A DNA stretch of 64,000 nucleotides, taken from assembly GCA_017621455.1 (NCBI GenBank), contig JAGATC010000022.1, forward strand, positions 1-64,000. The letters are read 5' to 3'. The DNA is from Alistipes sp. (GTDB taxonomy: Bacteria; Bacteroidota; Bacteroidia; Bacteroidales; Rikenellaceae). Positions 60,822 to 64,000 of this stretch are shown one piece after another. The translations under genes were made by a program, and so were the position numbers. Position 1 is the stretch's first letter. Every line of letters starts with the position of its first letter. Below the pieces are notes generated by a model. That model made no database searches. It was not told where the DNA came from and saw only the letters and a list, made by a program, of their open reading frames with translations.

Positions 60822-60905
60822 CTATTGCTGAGTAAGCTGCACAAAGAAAAAAGAGAGCCGAAGCTCTCTTTTTTCTTTGTGCATAAGAAGCTTACTCAGC
60901 AATAG
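60822..60905. repeat. Long inverted repeat containing the end of rpmA
   Basis: The left arm 60822-60858 pairs with 60863-60882 and 60889-60905: 37 bp with only a 6-nt bulge (60883-60888) and a CGAA loop. The inner 18 bp (60841-60858 with 60863-60880) is the rplU-rpmA terminator. The outer 17 bp repeats, in inverted form, the last codons and stop of rpmA. Confidence 0.9.
60841..60880 (-). terminator. Terminator of rplU-rpmA
   Basis: Perfect 18-bp stem with CGAA loop and T-runs in the arm, read on the minus strand just after the rpmA stop. Confidence 0.9.
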
Positions 60906-61152
60906 GAGTAACGCTCACGTATGACTTACCAGATGCCTTCTTGCAGAAGCCAACTGTACCGTCAACCAATGCAAAAAGTGTGTGGTCCTTACCCATACCC
61001 ACGTTCTCGCCGGGGTTGTGTACTGTACCGCGCTGACGAACGATAATGTTACCCGCCTTAGCGAACTGACCACCGAAAAGCTTTACACCGAGTCGCTTGC
61101 TCTCTGACTCACGGCCGTTCTTCGAACTACCAACACCTTTTTTGTGTGCCAT
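60892..61152 (-). CDS. rpmA: 50S ribosomal protein L27
   Basis: An 86-aa large-subunit protein with the N-terminal [24 protein letters not shown] that reaches the peptidyl transferase centre, and [21 protein letters not shown]. The N-terminus starts directly with MAHKKG, so no cleaved leader is present. Its last codons lie in a long inverted repeat (60822-60905). It lies 21 bp after rplU. Confidence 0.98.
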   Translation of the reverse strand: MAHKKGVGSSKNGRESESKRLGVKLFGGQFAKAGNIIVRQRGTVHNPGENVGMGKDHTLFALVDGTVGFCKKASGKSYVSVTPIAE

Positions 61153-61173
61153 TTTCTACTTCGATTTAAGGGT

Positions 61174-61485
61174 TTAACAATTAATCTCCTCAACGAGAAC
61201 CTGTGTCAGATACTGACGGTGACCGTTACACTTCTGATAACCTGTTCTACGCTTCTTCTTGAACACGAGGACCTTATCGTCCTTGAGGTGCTTCAAGATC
61301 TTGCACTTTACTGAGGCGCCTTCTACTACAGGTGCACCTACCTTAACCTGACCGTCGTTGTCTACAAGCAGGACCTTGTCGAAGCTCACTGACGAGTTTT
61401 CCTCGCCCTGAAGACGGTGAACATAGAGCTTTCGACCACTCTCAGCCTTGAACTGCTGACCTGCAATCTCTACTATTACGTACAT
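61174..61485 (-). CDS. rplU: 50S ribosomal protein L21
   Basis: A 103-aa protein that binds 23S rRNA near L20. [25 protein letters not shown] at the N-terminus and [18 protein letters not shown] near the C-terminus are the family signature. First gene of rplU-rpmA, with a consensus promoter upstream. Confidence 0.98.
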   Translation of the reverse strand: MYVIVEIAGQQFKAESGRKLYVHRLQGEENSSVSFDKVLLVDNDGQVKVGAPVVEGASVKCKILKHLKDDKVLVFKKKRRTGYQKCNGHRQYLTQVLVEEINC

Positions 61486-61515
61486 TTAATCTAATAATTA
61501 AAGTGTTTAGCGCGG

Positions 61516-61545
61516 CAAATGTACGAAATATTTTCGAATCTGCAA
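61516..61545 (-). promoter_or_regulatory. Promoter of rplU-rpmA
   Basis: Minus-strand TACATTTG (61516-61523), a 19-bp spacer and TTG (61543-61545). The leader is about 25 nt. Confidence 0.75.
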
Positions 61546-61677
61546 GCACTATCATCCTCTTTTTTCACTTTTTACGATAATTTTCATCCATTTAGCCTTT
61601 GGCACACTTTTAGTCGATAGCGATGCGTTAGAAAAATAACAATATGCAGGCTATCTTTGCAAAAGATTGACCAGCTA

Positions 61678-61708
61678 TTGGAAATGTCGAAATAATTTAT
61701 TAACTTTG
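61678..61708 (+). promoter_or_regulatory. Promoter of cysQ
   Basis: TTG at 61678-61680, a 20-bp spacer and TAACTTTG at 61701-61708. A second possible -7 box (TATCTTTG) is at 61652-61659 but lacks a well-spaced TTG. Confidence 0.65.
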
Positions 61709-61744
61709 AAAAGTGGTTGATAATGGCCCATCAACATTAGTCAC

Positions 61745-62596
61745 ATGACCGCCAAAACTACATACATGATGATTGACGACAACATACGAAAGTATCTCCT
61801 TACCGAGCAGCTAAATGCCGCCGTGCGTGCTGGCGCCGAGATTATGAAGATATATAAGCAGAGCGACGACTACGACATCACCCTCAAGAGCGATCACACG
61901 CCCATAACCATTGCCGACCGCCTTGCTCACAACTCCATAAAGGAGTCGTTAGGAGCCACGCGCATACCCATACTCTCGGAGGAGGGACGCTCGATGCTCT
62001 ACGAGGAGCGATGCAACTGGGAGCTATTCTGGCTTGTCGACCCATTAGATGGCACTGTCGAGTTCATCAAAGGCAACAACGAGTTCACGGTAAACATTGC
62101 CCTTATGGAGAACAACATCTGCATAAGCGCCATTGTCTACGTGCCCTATCACCACAAGATGTATATCGCCGAGCGTGGTCATGGCGCGTGGGTAATGTAC
62201 GATGTAGCACCCGACGCCGACCCTGCGTATACCTACGAGGAGATACACGCCAACAGCGAGCAACTGCCCCTAAAGAGCGCCGAGCATGACAAATTCCGCG
62301 TAGCTGTATCGCGCTCGCACCAAACACCCGAGACCCATGCCCACATAGAGACGCTATATGCCGAGCACCCCGAGATAGAGATAATCGAACAGGGCAGCTC
62401 CTACAAATTCTGTCTCCTTGCCGAGGGCACGGTCGACTACTATGTGCGCACCACAGCCACGTCGGAGTGGGATACTGCGGCAGGCGAACTTATACTTGCA
62501 GAGGCTGGTGGCACAACGCACGCCTACCCCACTGGCGAACAGCTTACATACAATAAAGAGGTATTGGACAATCCATGGTTTATAGCACGCCGCTAA
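61745..62596 (+). CDS. cysQ: 3'(2'),5'-bisphosphate nucleotidase CysQ
   Basis: Removes the 3' phosphate of PAP/PAPS in sulfur metabolism. A 283-aa IMPase-superfamily enzyme: SEEGRSM, WLVDPLDGTVEFIKGNNEFTVNIAL with the metal-ligand DPLDGT (about 98-103), and SEWDTAAGELILAEAGG near the end. The start could be Met1 (61745), or Met8/Met9; the promoter at 61678-61708 fits either. No PAPS-reductase genes are in the window. Confidence 0.88.
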   Translation: MTAKTTYMMIDDNIRKYLLTEQLNAAVRAGAEIMKIYKQSDDYDITLKSDHTPITIADRLAHNSIKESLGATRIPILSEEGRSMLYEERCNWELFWLVDPLDGTVEFIKGNNEFTVNIALMENNICISAIVYVPYHHKMYIAERGHGAWVMYDVAPDADPAYTYEEIHANSEQLPLKSAEHDKFRVAVSRSHQTPETHAHIETLYAEHPEIEIIEQGSSYKFCLLAEGTVDYYVRTTATSEWDTAAGELILAEAGGTTHAYPTGEQLTYNKEVLDNPWFIARR

Positions 62597-62619
62597 AAAA
62601 GTTTTCACCATATAGTCAC

Positions 62620-62657
62620 AAAATATGCCCTACACGCCTACGTGCAGGGCATATTTT
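62620..62657 (+). terminator. Terminator of cysQ
   Basis: 12-bp stem (62620-62631 with 62646-62657), one mismatch, inner CACG/CGTG, CCTA loop; ends in TTTT. Confidence 0.85.
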
Positions 62658-62687
62658 CATTACTTATAACGCTATAAAAAATAACAA

Positions 62688-62719
62688 TTTGACTTTTTGT
62701 GTTTGTTGTATTATTTTTG
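62688..62719 (+). promoter_or_regulatory. Promoter of the thioredoxin gene
   Basis: TTTG at 62688-62691, a 20-bp spacer and TATTTTTG at 62712-62719. Confidence 0.7.
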
Positions 62720-62759
62720 CACCGTAGAAACTAAGTAACAACTAAAAAAGATAAATACT

Positions 62760-63116
62760 ATGGCAACAATACATTTGACAAAGGGCGGCTTCGAGAACCG
62801 CATAGCAAAGATAGATGAGATGGCAACCCAGTGGCGTTTCTTGGGCACACGCCCAGCGCTTATAGACTTCTACGCCTCGTGGTGTGGCCCCTGCCAGCGC
62901 CTCTCGCCCATTATTGACGAGTTGGCCGAGGAGTACGAAGGCAAAGTAGACATCTACAAGGTAGACGTCGATGCTGAGGAGGATCTCGCACGCCTATTCA
63001 GGGTGCGTTCTATACCCACTCTGGTATATATTCCAATGGGTGAGTTGCCCATCGTAGAGCTTGGTGGCAAGGGTAAGGGCGAAATCAAAGAGAAGCTCAA
63101 CGCGCTGATTAAGTAA
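62760..63116 (+). CDS. trxA: Thioredoxin
   Basis: A 118-aa thiol-disulfide protein with the WCGPC active site (Trp41-Cys42...Cys45), the buried Asp region in LIDFYAS and the cis-Pro in RSIPTLV. Slightly longer N-terminus than E. coli TrxA. No signal peptide, so cytosolic. Monocistronic, with promoter and terminator. Confidence 0.95.
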   Translation: MATIHLTKGGFENRIAKIDEMATQWRFLGTRPALIDFYASWCGPCQRLSPIIDELAEEYEGKVDIYKVDVDAEEDLARLFRVRSIPTLVYIPMGELPIVELGGKGKGEIKEKLNALIK

Positions 63117-63126
63117 AAACAACTAA

Positions 63127-63170
63127 AATAAAATCTCCTCGTACCAGTAGTGCTACGAGGAGATTTTATT
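63127..63170. terminator. Bidirectional terminator
   Basis: 17-bp perfect stem (63127-63143 with 63154-63170), 10-nt loop, between the convergent thioredoxin and peptidase genes. Confidence 0.9.
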
Positions 63171-63185
63171 ATATAGGTCGCAGGT

Positions 63186-64000
63186 CTACTCTACGTAGTT
63201 ACGAATACCCTCGATAGGACGTGGTAGCTCCAACGCTATCTCCTCGGCTTCCGCTGACTGAAGTTCTGGCTTTGGTGAGGTGGTAATGCTACGCCCCGTA
63301 ACCGATGCCAAGGCTACAGCAAGCGCTATGTCATGCTCTTGGTCACCCCAGTCGGCACGAGGCAGTGGATAGTTGCTATCACTTACGCCATACTCATTGG
63401 TCTCACTCGTAAGGTCCACATCGGGAGCTATGCCCTCACCCCAATCACCAAAGCCCTTGGCATTAAAACACATAAAGGTAATCGGAGCATACTCAAGATG
63501 TATATTGTTTATCGTGCGGCGCGTAACGTCCATACCGCAGTTCTTACCCTCGGTGGTAGAGCCAACAAGTGTTACAGGGAAGTCTAACCCCCTGAGGCCC
63601 ATAATTACAAGTTCCGAGGCTGAGGCCGAATTGTCGGAGCAGATTACCGTAAGGCGCTCCAAATTAGTAAAGTGCTCACCGGTATTCTCAAGCGTAAACT
63701 GCGCCGACACATCACTCTTGGTATTATTCGGGTTACGCTTAATGGCACACAACACCTGACCATCCATTGTAGCTGGAGCAAGTGCCGAGCATAGCTTAAC
63801 GGCCGAGGACAACGAACCGCCGCCATTGCAACGAAGGTCGAGGATAACCTCTCCAACACCCTCATCCACAAAGCGTTGAATCACAGCAAGCAAATCATCA
63901 TCATACTCACTTTCGAAGCCCGTATATACGATGTAGCCCACTCTCTCGGCATAGCCGTCGACATCAATCACCTCGCTATACACCACAGGAGTCTCATGGT
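63186..64000 (-). CDS. S41-family peptidase, C-terminal part (runs off the window)
   Basis: The frame is open to the window edge, so the N-terminus, including any signal peptide and PDZ domain, is missing. The visible 270 residues are a tail-specific (CtpA-like) protease domain: EVILDLRCNGGGSLSSAVKL, the catalytic Ser in CSDNSASASELV, and TTEGKNCG with the catalytic Lys about 25 residues later. The end (KPELQSAEAEEIALELPRPI) is hydrophilic. Exported S41 peptidases are common in Bacteroidales. A GTG at 63986 is probably an internal Val. Confidence 0.85.
   Translation of the reverse strand, partial: HETPVVYSEVIDVDGYAERVGYIVYTGFESEYDDDLLAVIQRFVDEGVGEVILDLRCNGGGSLSSAVKLCSALAPATMDGQVLCAIKRNPNNTKSDVSAQFTLENTGEHFTNLERLTVICSDNSASASELVIMGLRGLDFPVTLVGSTTEGKNCGMDVTRRTINNIHLEYAPITFMCFNAKGFGDWGEGIAPDVDLTSETNEYGVSDSNYPLPRADWGDQEHDIALAVALASVTGRSITTSPKPELQSAEAEEIALELPRPIEGIRNYVE

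Overview
The window looks like a chromosomal stretch of a Bacteroidales bacterium, an anaerobic or microaerophilic gut-type Bacteroidota, possibly Alistipes/Rikenellaceae-like; the genus cannot be fixed from sequence alone. The evidence is the Bacteroidota promoter signature before many genes (TTG, 19-20 bp, TAnnTTTG), the general lack of Shine-Dalgarno sequences, lipoproteins with an acidic residue after the lipid-bearing Cys, TonB-dependent receptors with a carboxypeptidase-like N-terminal domain, a long NusB, a Bacteroidota-type V-ATPase operon and families such as BACON, DUF5689, DUF4301, DUF3822 and DUF2764. No rRNA operon, CRISPR array, transposase, integrase or prophage genes were seen.

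Layout. 1-5000: methylglyoxal synthase, a small leucine-rich-repeat protein, a group of small enzymes (deoxyribosyltransferase-like, ICMT-like methyltransferase, atypical SDR, DJ-1/PfpI) and AroB. 5000-15000: central metabolism (malate dehydrogenase, NifX-like protein, 2-oxoacid:ferredoxin oxidoreductase KorAB, YqhD-like alcohol dehydrogenase) plus the nusB-DUF1573-yajC operon. 15000-25900: a minus-strand block for surface nucleic-acid breakdown and uptake (BACON/OB-fold lipoprotein, DRGH-type nuclease lipoprotein, EEP-family nuclease, TonB-dependent receptor, DUF5689 lipoprotein), followed by a gingipain-like (clan CD) putative peptidase. 26000-34000: housekeeping (ruvB, DUF4301, murB-tilS-holA and a divergent class IV aminotransferase-like gene, ROK protein). 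34100-42000: V-type ATPase operon E-DUF2764-A-B-D-I-K with a sodium-binding signature in the rotor ring. 42000-50100: BI-1 protein, Na/Pi symporter, DcaP-like porin, alanine dehydrogenase, EamA transporter, CapA-like protein, rubrerythrin. 50100-54500: TonB receptor with a calycin-like lipoprotein, and small membrane proteins. 54500-60200: exported dipeptidyl-peptidase III, RecD-like helicase, a membrane-anchored unknown, DUF3822 and RsmD. 60200-64000: tRNA-Asp with a duplicated 3' fragment, L21/L27, CysQ, thioredoxin and the end of an S41 peptidase.

How the genes fit together. KorAB and malate dehydrogenase belong to the ferredoxin-linked, partial TCA metabolism of Bacteroidales. The V-ATPase would use or build a sodium gradient, which the Na/Pi symporter nearby could draw on. 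The 16606-25758 block reads as a surface system that binds nucleic acid (OB-fold and BACON lipoproteins), cuts it (two nucleases) and imports the products (TonB receptor), with a DUF5689 lipoprotein where a glycan locus would have SusD.

The most unusual non-coding features are a nested 128-nt hairpin just after mdh (6177-6304), a second copy of the tRNA-Asp 3' end with its terminator (60613-60726), a 37-bp inverted repeat that includes the end of rpmA (60822-60905), and two divergent promoter pairs whose -7 boxes are mirror images exactly 12 bp apart.
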